64,000 nucleotides of DNA from the NCBI RefSeq assembly GCF_018228765.1, contig NZ_CP073695.1, positions 1,054,001-1,118,000 of the forward strand, read 5' to 3'. Made by a program: the position numbers and the translations under genes. The notes below the pieces were generated by a model. The model saw only the letters and a program-made list of their open reading frames with translations, was not told where the DNA came from and made no database searches. Below are positions 33,637-42,300 of the stretch, one piece after another (the first letter of the stretch is position 1; the number at the start of each line of letters is the position of its first letter). Source of the stretch: Halorubrum ruber (lineage in GTDB: Archaea > Halobacteriota > Halobacteria > Halobacteriales > Haloferacaceae).

Positions 33637-33717
33637 ATGGACGCACGAACGGCGGGCGGACGCGCCGGTCCGGCGCTCGCAAACCGCGAGACCCGGCCGG
33701 GGAGGCGCCGCCGATGA
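33637..33717 (+). CDS. Short leader ORF overlapping the HalX response regulator start
   Basis: A 26-codon ORF (begins MDARTAGGRAG and ends in four Arg codons) starts 27 nt below a GTTTTAAC box at 33607-33614. Its TGA overlaps the regulator ATG as ATGA. Length, arginine-richness and overlap are the same as for the leader ORF at 3137. The arrangement is seen; translation and control function are inferred. The rest of 33450-33636 shows no gene. Confidence 0.4.
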   Translation: MDARTAGGRAGPALANRETRPGRRRR

Positions 33718-34271
33718 CCGGAACCTCGGACGCGACCGTCCTCGCGGTCGACGACGAGCCGGACCTCGCGGAACTGTACCGGGTGTACCTCGATCCGGCC
33801 TACGACGTGCGGATCGCCACCGGCGGCGAGGAGGCGCTCGACGCGATGGACGACGATGTCGACGTCGTCCTCTTGGACCGCCGGATGCCCGACATGTCCG
33901 GCCACGAGGTGCTGAACGCGATCCGCGGCGAGGGGTACGACGCCCGCGTGGCGATGCTGACCGCGGTCGAGCCCGACGTCGACATCGTCGACATGCCGTT
34001 CGACGACTACAAGACGAAGCCGGTCACCAAGGAGGACCTGCTCACGCTCGTCGAGGTGCTGCTCCACCGCGCCGCGTTCGACGAGCGGAGCCAGGAGTTC
34101 TTCGCGCTCGCCTCGAAGAAGGCGGCGCTGGAGGCCGCGGGCACGACCGGCACCGAGGAGTACGAGGAGCTCGTCGAGCGGATGGAGTCCGTCCGGCTCG
34201 AGGTCGACGACACGCTCGACCGCCTCTCCGCGCGGGACGCGTTCGTCGAGGTCCCGGGCGAAGTGCCGTAG
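33714..34271 (+). CDS. Response regulator with HalX domain
   Basis: A 185-residue protein. The receiver domain (about 5-115) has the acidic pair VDDEPD, the phospho-acceptor Asp in VVLLDRRMPDMSG, the Thr of MLTAVEP and the Lys of KTKPVTK. The C-terminal HalX domain (about 120-180, FALASKKAALEAAG, then EELVERMESVRLEVDDTLD) is a helical unit found in haloarchaeal regulators such as HoxA-like proteins. No histidine kinase gene is nearby, so it is an orphan. There is no DNA-binding domain of the usual kind. Preceded by a coupled 26-codon ORF. Confidence 0.88.
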   Translation: MTGTSDATVLAVDDEPDLAELYRVYLDPAYDVRIATGGEEALDAMDDDVDVVLLDRRMPDMSGHEVLNAIRGEGYDARVAMLTAVEPDVDIVDMPFDDYKTKPVTKEDLLTLVEVLLHRAAFDERSQEFFALASKKAALEAAGTTGTEEYEELVERMESVRLEVDDTLDRLSARDAFVEVPGEVP

Positions 34272-34294
34272 ACGGAACCGTTCTCTCCCCCCGG

Positions 34295-34579
34295 TTACTC
34301 GATCTCCAACTCGCCGTCGGCGCCCTCCCCGCCGCCGTCCTCGTCCCACTCCAGTTCGAACTCGACGCTCAGCTCGCCCGGGCCGTCCGCGGGCCCCTCG
34401 CGCTCGGCCTTCACCTCGAACGTCGGTCGCGCGGGCGGATCGAGCGTCGTCGACTCGTCGCCGCGTGTGAGCGTGATCGCGTTCCCGTCGTCCAGCGAGT
34501 CCGCGACCGTCCGCAGGTACGCGGCGATCTCCTCTCGGCTCCGGCTGCTCTCCGACTTGAACAGGATTTCTTCGGGCAT
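34295..34579 (-). CDS. Amphi-Trp domain protein
   Basis: A 94-residue protein: EEILFKSESSRSREEIAAYLRTVADSL forms the N-terminal helix, then short strands (ITLTRGDESTTLDPP, PTFEVKAEREG, ELSVEFELEW). The arrangement fits the amphi-Trp domain, an amphipathic beta-structure common in haloarchaea and of unknown function. An acidic tail closes the protein. A TTTAAGTTT box at about 34601-34608 fits a leaderless start at 34579. Convergent with the HalX gene, 23 bp apart. Confidence 0.78.
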   Translation of the reverse strand: MPEEILFKSESSRSREEIAAYLRTVADSLDDGNAITLTRGDESTTLDPPARPTFEVKAEREGPADGPGELSVEFELEWDEDGGGEGADGELEIE

Positions 34580-34673
34580 ACATGGTCGTACGCCGCCTCG
34601 AAACTTAAAGACCGACGCAGGCGGTCCCCTGATCCCCCGATCGTTTTGTGCCGCCCGACCGAACGTTCACCCC

Positions 34674-35069
34674 GTGCCACTCCCCGACTCGCTCCGTACG
34701 GTCGTCGCCGTCGCCGTGTACTGGACGGCGATCGCGCTCGGCGGGAGCGTCCTCCTCCCGGACCCGACGAGCCCGCTCGTCGCGGTCCCGATACTCGGCG
34801 GCGGCGCGGTCGTCGCGCACGCAGCGCGCACCGATCGGCTGGTTCCGCTCGGCTACGCCGTGGGAACGATGTGGCTCGCCGTGCTGGCGCTGTCGATCGG
34901 CACCGGCGTCGTCGACGTCGTCGCCCCGCCGGCGGGGGAGATCGCGCCGCTCGCGGACTACCCGGGAATCGCCGCGGTCGGCACGGTCGGACTGATTGCC
35001 GTCCTCGTCGCCGCGTACGGCGCGTTCGTCCGTCGGAGCGCCGAGCGCGACGCGGGCGAGCCGGCGTGA
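34674..35069 (+). CDS. Small four-helix membrane protein, hypothetical
   Basis: A 131-residue protein with about four hydrophobic segments: RTVVAVAVYWTAIALGGSVL, LVAVPILGGGAVVAHAA, LGYAVGTMWLAVLALSIGT and IAAVGTVGLIAVLVAAYGAF. A GTG start at 34674 gives a compact protein; the frame is open further upstream but overlaps the amphi-Trp gene region. No family is recognised. It is convergent with the aminopeptidase gene, 31 bp apart. Confidence 0.55.
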   Translation: MPLPDSLRTVVAVAVYWTAIALGGSVLLPDPTSPLVAVPILGGGAVVAHAARTDRLVPLGYAVGTMWLAVLALSIGTGVVDVVAPPAGEIAPLADYPGIAAVGTVGLIAVLVAAYGAFVRRSAERDAGEPA

Positions 35070-35100
35070 AACTGACTGCCGACCCGAAATCGCGACCGCC

Positions 35101-36180
35101 CTAGAACTCGTCCTCGAAGACGAACGTCCCGTTCCGCTGGACGACCTCGCCGTCGACCTCGATGACGGAGTCCTCGCTCATGTCGACGATCATGTCGACG
35201 TGCTCGGCGGACTCGTTGACCTCGTTGTCCCCGCCGACCGTCTCCGGGTACGCGGAGCCGACCGCCATGTGAACGGTGTCGCCCATCTTCTCGTCGAACA
35301 GCATGTTGTAGGTGAACCGGTCGATCTGGCGGTTCATCCCGATACCCAGCTCGCCGAGGTGCCGCGAGCCCTCGTCGGTGTCGAGGATGCCGGAGAGGAG
35401 ATCCTCGTTGCGCTCGGCGGAGTGAGAGACGACCTCGCCGTCCTCGAACCGGAGCCGGACCCCGTCGATCTCGCGGCCGTAGCGGTAGAGGGGGAGATCG
35501 AAGTGTACCTCGCCGTCGACGCCGTCTCGGGTGGGTGCCGTGAACACCTCGCCGCCGGGGAGGTTCGCCTCGCCGTAGTCGTTGAGCGTCGAGTTGCCCG
35601 ACACGTCGAGCGTGAGGTCGGTCTCCTCGCCCGACTTGATCCGGACCTCGTCGGCGTCGTCGAGAATCTCGACCATGTTCGACTGGAACTCGCGCTGTTC
35701 GTCCCAGTCCAGCGAGACGGCGTCCCACACGAAGTTCTCGTACGCCTCGGTGCTCATCCCGGCGAGCTGGGCGTGGCTCGCGGTCGGGTACTGCGTGAGA
35801 CACCACGTCTTCGAGAGGCGCGTGCGCTTGACCTCCTCCATCGCGCGGTTGTAGGCCGCGTTGGTCTCGGGGTCGACGTCGGCGTCCTCGGTGGCGTTCG
35901 CGCCGCCGCGCGCGATGACGAAGACATCGGCCTCCTCGTAGAGCGCGCGCCGGTGGCTCGGCTCGGTGAACTCCTCCGAGGAGCGCTTGAACGCGCGCTG
36001 GGCGCGCTTCGAGTAGTTGAGGTAGACGGGGTTCGCCCCGCGGTCGCCGCAGACCTCGTGAAGCGCGACGGCGAGGTCCTCGGCCTCCTTGGGCATCTGG
36101 ATGACCACGTCGTCGCCCGACTCGATGCCGGTGGCATGGTCGGCGATGATCTCCGCGTGTTCGCGTACGCGTGCGTCCAT
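35101..36180 (-). CDS. M29-family aminopeptidase (AmpS/PepS-like)
   Basis: A 359-residue protein of the M29 thermophilic-aminopeptidase family. The N-terminal part binds substrate (EIIADHATGIESGDDVVIQM). The C-terminal part has the metal ligands spread over SAERNEDLLSG, GELGIGMNRQIDRFTYNMLFDEKMGDTVHMAVGSAYPE-type blocks and HVDMIVDMS. The conserved GxxNxxI, DEKxxxTVHxAxGxxYP pattern is the hallmark of the family. It probably trims peptides released by the proteasome. The start is MDARVREHAE at 36180; the longer frame to 36369 is rejected because it enters the M48 promoter region. Confidence 0.85.
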   Translation of the reverse strand: MDARVREHAEIIADHATGIESGDDVVIQMPKEAEDLAVALHEVCGDRGANPVYLNYSKRAQRAFKRSSEEFTEPSHRRALYEEADVFVIARGGANATEDADVDPETNAAYNRAMEEVKRTRLSKTWCLTQYPTASHAQLAGMSTEAYENFVWDAVSLDWDEQREFQSNMVEILDDADEVRIKSGEETDLTLDVSGNSTLNDYGEANLPGGEVFTAPTRDGVDGEVHFDLPLYRYGREIDGVRLRFEDGEVVSHSAERNEDLLSGILDTDEGSRHLGELGIGMNRQIDRFTYNMLFDEKMGDTVHMAVGSAYPETVGGDNEVNESAEHVDMIVDMSEDSVIEVDGEVVQRNGTFVFEDEF

Positions 36181-36331
36181 GAGCACCGGTTTCGGGGCCG
36201 GGGAATTACCGCTTTTCCTTCCGGCGGCCCGGGTGGGGAAGCGAGGGGCGGGGACCGCGGGAGCGCTGCGCCGACTGCCGGAGTCGAGCCCGGCCGCAAC
36301 GCGTTTGCCCCGCCGTCGCGTAGTTCCGGAC

Positions 36332-37318
36332 ATGTCTCGGCTCGCGTTCCGCGCGGCCGCGGCGGTCATCGGCGTCGCCCTGCTCGCCGTCTACCTGACC
36401 GCGGCGCTGTTCGTCGCCGACCTGCTGCGCGCGGCCTGGGCTGCCCGGCCCGACCTCCCGGTCCTCCTCGCGCTGCTGGCCGCCGGCGCGCTCGGATCGG
36501 CGTACCTCAGCTACCGGCTCGGCACCGCGCAGATCCTCGCGAACTTAGAGGGCGACCGCGTCCCGCGAAAGCGGGCGCCGGACCTCCACCGTCGGATCGA
36601 TTCGCTCGCGGCGCGGATGGCGGTCGCGCGCCCCGATCTGTACGTCACCGACGCCCGCGCGCCCAACGCCTTCGCCGTCGGGGGCGGGAGCGACGGCGGC
36701 GCGCTGGTGATCGACCGGTCGCTGTTCCGGCTGCTCTCGCCCCGTGAAATCGAGGCGATCCTCGCGCACGAGTTAGCGCATTTAGAAGGGAACGACGGGT
36801 TCGCGATAGCGATGGCCGACGGGGTCGGGCGCGCCCTCGTCGGGGTCGCCACCGTGGTTGCGCTGCCGGCGCTGCTCGCGCTGTCGGGGCTCGCCGCCGC
36901 CTCGGCGTGGATCCGCGGTCGACCGGGTGACCGGTCCGGCCCGTTCGCACGACTCCACCGCGGGCTCGCCGGCGCGCTGTTCGGCGGGTTCGTCCTCGCG
37001 ACGCTCGTCTCCCGGTCGCGGTCGCGCAGGCGAGAGTTCGCGGCCGACGACCGCGCGGCCGAGGTAACCGGCGACCCCGCCGCGCTCGCGCGGGCGCTTC
37101 GGCGGATCGAGCGCGCGACGGAGCCGACGTGGCCGTTCGCGCCGTTCTCGACCCACAGGCGAACCGACGAGCCAGCCGAGCGCTGGCTGTCGACGCACCC
37201 CTCGACCGACGAGCGCGTCGAGCGCCTGCGGGAGATGGCCGAGTCGCAGGGCCCGACGCGGCGGATTCCGGCGGGGCCGTCGCGGGCGACCGTCGGGAGA
37301 GGGCGGTCCCGGCGGTGA
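36332..37318 (+). CDS. M48-family membrane zinc metalloprotease (HtpX-like)
   Basis: A 328-residue protein. Two N-terminal membrane helices come first (FRAAAAVIGVALLAVYLTAAL and LPVLLALLAAGALGSAYLSY). The zinc motif HELAH (about residue 146, in ILAHELAHLEGNDG) follows and the third ligand Glu is in RREFAADDRA. Two further hydrophobic segments lie between them (about 165-235). HtpX-type proteases degrade misfolded membrane proteins, with the active site in the cytoplasm. The last 40 residues are basic, unusual in this proteome. Repeat copy C starts 31 bp after the stop. Confidence 0.9.
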   Translation: MSRLAFRAAAAVIGVALLAVYLTAALFVADLLRAAWAARPDLPVLLALLAAGALGSAYLSYRLGTAQILANLEGDRVPRKRAPDLHRRIDSLAARMAVARPDLYVTDARAPNAFAVGGGSDGGALVIDRSLFRLLSPREIEAILAHELAHLEGNDGFAIAMADGVGRALVGVATVVALPALLALSGLAAASAWIRGRPGDRSGPFARLHRGLAGALFGGFVLATLVSRSRSRRREFAADDRAAEVTGDPAALARALRRIERATEPTWPFAPFSTHRRTDEPAERWLSTHPSTDERVERLREMAESQGPTRRIPAGPSRATVGRGRSRR

Positions 37319-37348
37319 ACGCTGTGAGACACGGGATTCGGACAATAC

Positions 37349-37875
37349 TGCGGTGGCGCGTGCCTGCGAGCGGCCGCCCTCGGCGGCCGCGAGGCAGCAC
37401 CGCGCGAGGTCGCCGGCGCGTAGCGCCGGCTGCCAGAGAATCTTCGATTCTCGCTGGACGCGGTGAGTGAGGGATGACCGCAGGGAGTCCCGACCGAACC
37501 GCGAGGCTGGGGAGGCGTGAGGTGCCGTGCGGTCGCGGTCGGGTGGGACTCAAAGGGGCAGCTGCGAGGAGGAAGCACGGCGACGCAAGCACTGGAAGGA
37601 GCGAGCGTAGCGAGCGACTGAAGCGCGCAGCGAGCCGCGCGAGTCCTCGCGGCTGGGGCTTTGGCGGTGTTCTCCGCCGATCTACAGTCACCGTTTATAA
37701 GCGAGCGGCTGGGGCTTTGGCGGTGTTCTCCGCCGATCTACAGTCACCGTTTATAAGCGAGCGGCTGGGGCTTTGGCGGTGTTCTCCGCCGATCTGCCAG
37801 CAGGTATTTATGACTGAGTGGCTGGGGCGTTAGCGGTGCCCGTCGTCGATCTATTGGTAGTCATTTATAAACGAG
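37349..37875 (+). repeat. Dispersed structured repeat, copy C, with tandem 56-bp trailing units
   Basis: Longest copy. It begins TGCGGTGGCGCGTGCC and has the GCGGCCGCC/GGCGGCCGC hairpin, two extra hairpins (GCCGGCGC/GCGCCGGC and GAGAATC/GATTCTC), the shared blocks and the box GGGACTCAAAGGGGCAGC. The stem arms are different in sequence, CAGCTGCGAGGA (37559-37570) and TCCTCGCGGCTG (37644-37655), yet still pair, with one G-U. Four trailing units follow, starting at 37651, 37707, 37763 and 37820. Units 1 and 2 are identical over 56 bp and each ends in TTTATAA. It lies between two convergent genes, so it is not an ordinary promoter. Nothing else is seen in 37319-37921. Confidence 0.87.
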
Positions 37876-37921
37876 AATTCGGAGATCCGGCTGTCCCCGA
37901 CATCGATCCGCCAGCGACGAT

Positions 37922-39229
37922 TTACAACCCGTACTGTTCGCGCGTTACATCGTCGAGCCCGGATTCCTCCAGCACGTCCGACGGGACGAGCATGTCGAGC
38001 TGGACGACGCCGGGGAGCCGCCCGATCTGGACGCCGCCGGTGAACGTACACCGGCCGCGGACCTCGCCCTCGCTCATGCCGAGCAGCGTCCCGGCGCGGT
38101 CGAAGGCGTTCTGGGTCGCGTCGTTGACGGTCGCGCCGGAGCCGATCACCTGGATCGGGGCGGCGTCGGTGTCGACGTCGACGCCGTGCTCGGCGCCGAG
38201 GTCGTCGCCCGCCGCGGCCTCCTCGTCGCTGTACGGCGCGCTGATGAACGGGAGGTCCTCCTCGTTCGGGAGCAGGACGGGCCCGTCGAGGTCGACGTCC
38301 TCGATCACTTCCACGTCCATCGTCACCGTCCCGCTCACGTCGGTGGTGTGTAAGGAGAGCTCGCCGTCGCCCTGGTTCGCGTGGAGGTCGCCGACGTAGA
38401 TCCCGCCGCCGTCGACGACGACCGGGCAGATCAGCGTCGCACCCGCGCGGACTTCCGGCACGTCCATGTGGCCGTCGGTCCGCTGCTCCAAGTCTTCCTC
38501 CGTCTCGACGCCGTAGTCGTGGTCGGCGCCGATGAGGTTCTGTCCGAAGTCGCCCGCGTTGTGCGAGTCGGGCATCGTCACCGGCGGCGTGGTGCCGATG
38601 TTGCCGATGAACGGACGGAGCCGGCCGAGCGTGCCGGGCATCCCGTCGGGCTCGTACAGCAGGATCGGGTGCTGCCGGGCGTTCTCGGGGATGTCCATCA
38701 CCTCGTCGGCGTCGAGCGCGAGCTCGTGAGCGCCGTCCTTGTCGAGCGTGATTCCCACAGCGTTCTCGTGGTCGAACGCGACGGTGTAGCCGTACTCGAA
38801 GCCGAACGAGGAGGCGTTCGCGCCGCACTCGGCACAGCGGATCGCGTCCTCGCCGGTGCCCTCGACGACGGAGTCGGGCCACGTCGTCCCACACTCCGGA
38901 CAGCGGTGGTCGACGAAGGGGTCGTCGCCGAACGCCTCCTCGCGCTCCGCCATCGACCCCGTGCTCGTCGCCATGCTCGTTACCTCCACGTCGCGGATGT
39001 GGATCGCGACGGCGTCGCCTACCTCGGCGCCCTCGACGCGGATCGGTCGCGTCACCTCGTGGCCGCCCCGGAACGAGGGCGTCACCATCGGCCCCCAACA
39101 GCCCGGCGGGGTGTACGTCTTCACCGTGCCGCCGTCCGCGACCGTGCCGGCCCACTCCTGATCCGGCCCGACCAGCCCGAGCGTGTACTGGTCGACGTAC
39201 AGCTCCTCTTGAACGCCTTGCTGTGACAT
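37922..39229 (-). CDS. Acetamidase/formamidase family amidohydrolase
   Basis: A 435-residue protein of the FmdA/AmdA family: SFRGGHEVTRPIRVEGAEVGD, TPPVTMPDSHNAGDFGQNLIG and ICPVVVDGGGIYVGDLHANQGDGEL are the conserved blocks. It hydrolyses formamide, acetamide or a related short amide to ammonia and acid. Around residues 105-140 there is a zinc-ribbon-like insertion (CPECG, then CAECG) that I would not expect in this family. The gene is alone, with no transporter or urease-type genes beside it. Start is MSQQGVQEELYVD. Confidence 0.88.
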   Translation of the reverse strand: MSQQGVQEELYVDQYTLGLVGPDQEWAGTVADGGTVKTYTPPGCWGPMVTPSFRGGHEVTRPIRVEGAEVGDAVAIHIRDVEVTSMATSTGSMAEREEAFGDDPFVDHRCPECGTTWPDSVVEGTGEDAIRCAECGANASSFGFEYGYTVAFDHENAVGITLDKDGAHELALDADEVMDIPENARQHPILLYEPDGMPGTLGRLRPFIGNIGTTPPVTMPDSHNAGDFGQNLIGADHDYGVETEEDLEQRTDGHMDVPEVRAGATLICPVVVDGGGIYVGDLHANQGDGELSLHTTDVSGTVTMDVEVIEDVDLDGPVLLPNEEDLPFISAPYSDEEAAAGDDLGAEHGVDVDTDAAPIQVIGSGATVNDATQNAFDRAGTLLGMSEGEVRGRCTFTGGVQIGRLPGVVQLDMLVPSDVLEESGLDDVTREQYGL

Positions 39230-39292
39230 ACCGTGTCAACGTACGACGCTGACCGAAATAACCCTACTGCTCGCGGAGGGGAGGCGGGGGTA

Positions 39293-39345
39293 GTTGCGAC
39301 CGTTGCGGCCGTTGCGGCCGTTGCCGCCGTTCCGCCGTTGCGGCT
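39293..39345 (+). repeat. 9-bp tandem repeat, six copies
   Basis: Six adjacent units close to GTTGCGGCC (one of them 8 bp) in the gap between the acetamidase start and the channel gene stop. No coding sense is apparent. Confidence 0.75.
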
Positions 39346-39394
39346 GCGAGACCGAGTCGATTCGACGCCCACGCGACCCAACGCCGCGCGCCCC

Positions 39395-42300
39395 TCACCA
39401 CGCGACCCGGCGGCCCAGCACGAAGACGACGAGCGCGACGAGGAGCGCGCCGAGGAACGCCTCGAGCCCGGCGAGCGCGCGCGCTGTCGACCCGACCGGC
39501 TGGACGTCGCCGTAGCCGAGCGTAGTGAACGTCACCATGCTGAAGTACATGTTCTTCCCGAGGACGACCGCTCCCTCCGGCGAGAAGAGGTTCGAGAGGC
39601 CGCCGATCCCCTGCGTCGTGAGCTCGCTGCTGCCGGTCGTGCCCTGCGTCGTCGTGGTGTACAACACGCCCCAGATGAACACCGTCACCGCGGAGACGTA
39701 CACGACCCGCCAGAGCCGCTCGCCGTACCCGCACGTCTGGTGGAGCACCTTGTTCCCGATCCACTTGCCGAGCGCCTTCGTGCGGTTGGCCGGCGACACC
39801 GCCTCCTCCCGGGTGAAGGCGGCGCGCCAGTTCTTCCGCCGGCGGTACACCATCTCCTTGATGAAGAACTCGGCCGCCGCCTTGCGGTCGCCGAAGTCGC
39901 TCGCGCAGTTCTTCGCCTTCAGGTACGTGTTCTCCAGCCTCGCGGGCGTGAACTCCGTCTCGGTCTCCGACCGGTCGGCCGCCTCCGAGGCGGCGAAGGT
40001 GTGGATCTCCCAGTTGTTGCGCGCGAGGTACGTCTTGTGCGCGGTGAAGTCGAAGCCGTGGAAGTCGGTGTTGCAGAACCGGAAGTGGTTGAAGAGGCCG
40101 TGCGTACAGTGCTCGTCGTCGAGCGTGACCTCCCGGACCTCCGCGTGCGTACAGTCGTAGAAGGCGTCGCCCTGCTCCGGTTGGCCGAGCGTCCCGCCGC
40201 GGACGACCGCGTCGCTCAGGTCGACGAGGGTCTCGGACTCGGCGGGCCGCGGGCGGAAGGCGACCGAGTGTTCGAACTCCGCCTCGGTGAACGCGGCGTC
40301 GCGGGCGAACGTCGTGTGCGTGAAGTTCGCGTAGAGGAACGACGCCTTGTCGAAGTCCGCCTTCCCTCGGAACGTCGCCGCCTCGAAGCTGGCGTCGTCG
40401 TTGTGCATGTTCGCGCTCCCCTCGAACTCCGCCGACCGGAACGTCGCGTCGCCGCCGAACTCGGCGTCGGCGAACGTGCTGTCCTTCTCGAAGCGGAGCT
40501 CGTCGAAGTGCGCCTCGCCGCCGAAGCGGCAGCTGGAGAAGTCCGACTCCTCGAGGAACCGGGAGCGCGAGAAGACGGCCGAAGCGCCGAACTCAGCGTT
40601 CCGGAAGGTGCCGTCGTCCTCGAAGACGGTGCGCTCGAACAGCGCCGTCCCCCCGAACTCCGCGCCGGAGAAGTCCGCGACGCGGAACTCGGCGAGCTTG
40701 AAGTCGGCGCTGTCCGCGAACGTCGCGGCCTCGAAGTTCGCGTCGGTGACCGTGTGGGCACCGCCCTGGAACTCGACGCCGCGAAACGTCGCCCCCTCCT
40801 CGAACGTCGACTCGGCGAAGCTCGCGTCGCTCTCGAACCGCGCCTCGTCGGCGGTGACGCCGGACTCGAACGCGATACCGTCGAACGAGACCGGCTCGGT
40901 GAACCGGGTGTACGACAGGTCGACCGACTCCGCACAGACCGCGTCTTCGAAGCGAGCGCGGCCGAACAGCGACTCCCGGAACGACACCGGTCCCCGGAAG
41001 CGCGCGTCGTCGAAGCCGGCCTGACCGAACTCGATCTCGCGGAAGTCGGCCTCGCCGTCGAAGACGGCGCCAGAGAACGCGGCGTCGTCGTCCTCGTGGT
41101 AGTCGCCGACGAACTCGACGCCGAGGAACGAGGCGGCGTCGCGGAACGCCGCGTCCTCGAACGTCGCGTCGTCGTCGAACCGCGCCTCGGCGAACGTTGC
41201 CTCACCGCGGAACGCCGCGTCGCGGAAGTCACCCTCGCCAGCGAAGTGGGTCGCCTCGAAGTTCGCGGGGCGCTCGAACGCCGCGCCCTCGAAGTTGGCG
41301 TACTCGAACTCCGCGCAGTAGAAGTCGGCCTCGTCGGCGAAGGCGGCGTCGGCGAACGTCACGTCGTCGTCGCGGACGTTGTCGCCGCCGTCGAACTCCG
41401 CGCCGCGAAAGCTGGCCGCGCCGGCGAACGTCGCCCGCTCGAAGGCGGCGTCGTCGTCGAACCGGCACTCGTCGAAGCTCGCTCGGTCGTCGAAGGCCGC
41501 GTCGGAGAACGCGAGGTCGTCGTCGAAGCGCGACTCGTCGAAGACGGCCTCTCCGCCGAACGCGGCGCCGGAGAAGTCGCTGTAGCCGAATCGGGCGCTG
41601 AGGAAGTCGACCTCGCCGCCGAACACCGCGTCCGCGAACGAGAGGTCGTCGTCGTCGACGTTGTCGCCCCCCTCGAACTCCGCGCCGCGGAACGTCGCGT
41701 CGCCGTCGACCGCGACGCCCGCGAAGCTCGCGTCGCTTTTGAACCGCGCCTCGTCACAGGAGAGCGACGCCAGCGTCGCGTCCTCGAAGCCGGCCTCCTC
41801 GGTGAAACGCGCCTCGTCGAAGACGAGGTCGGCGGCCGCCGTCAGCCGCGCGAAGTCGGCGAAGCCGACGACCGCGCGCCGGAACGTCGCATCCGCCTCG
41901 AACGTCGCGTCCGCGAACGAGAGGTCGTCGTCTTCGAGGTTGTCCCGGCCGCGGAACTCCGCGCCCGCGAACGTCGCCGGCGCCTCGAACAGCGCCCCCG
42001 AGAACGCGGTGTCGCCGTCGAACCGGACTTCCGCGAACTCGGCGTCGCCGCCGAACGTCGCCCGGTCGAAGGCGGCGTCCCCGTCGAAGACGGCGGACGC
42101 GAACGTCGCGCCCCGCTCGAACGTCGCGTCCGCGAACTCGGCGTCGCCGCCGAACGTCGCCCGGTCGAACGCCGCGTCGTCGCGGAACTCGCAGCCGACG
42201 AAGTCCGCGTACCGGAAGGCGGCCTCCGTGAACGAGACGGGCGCGTCGAAGCGGACGTCCCCGAAGCACGCATCGTCGTCCAAGAGGTTCGCGTCGCCGC

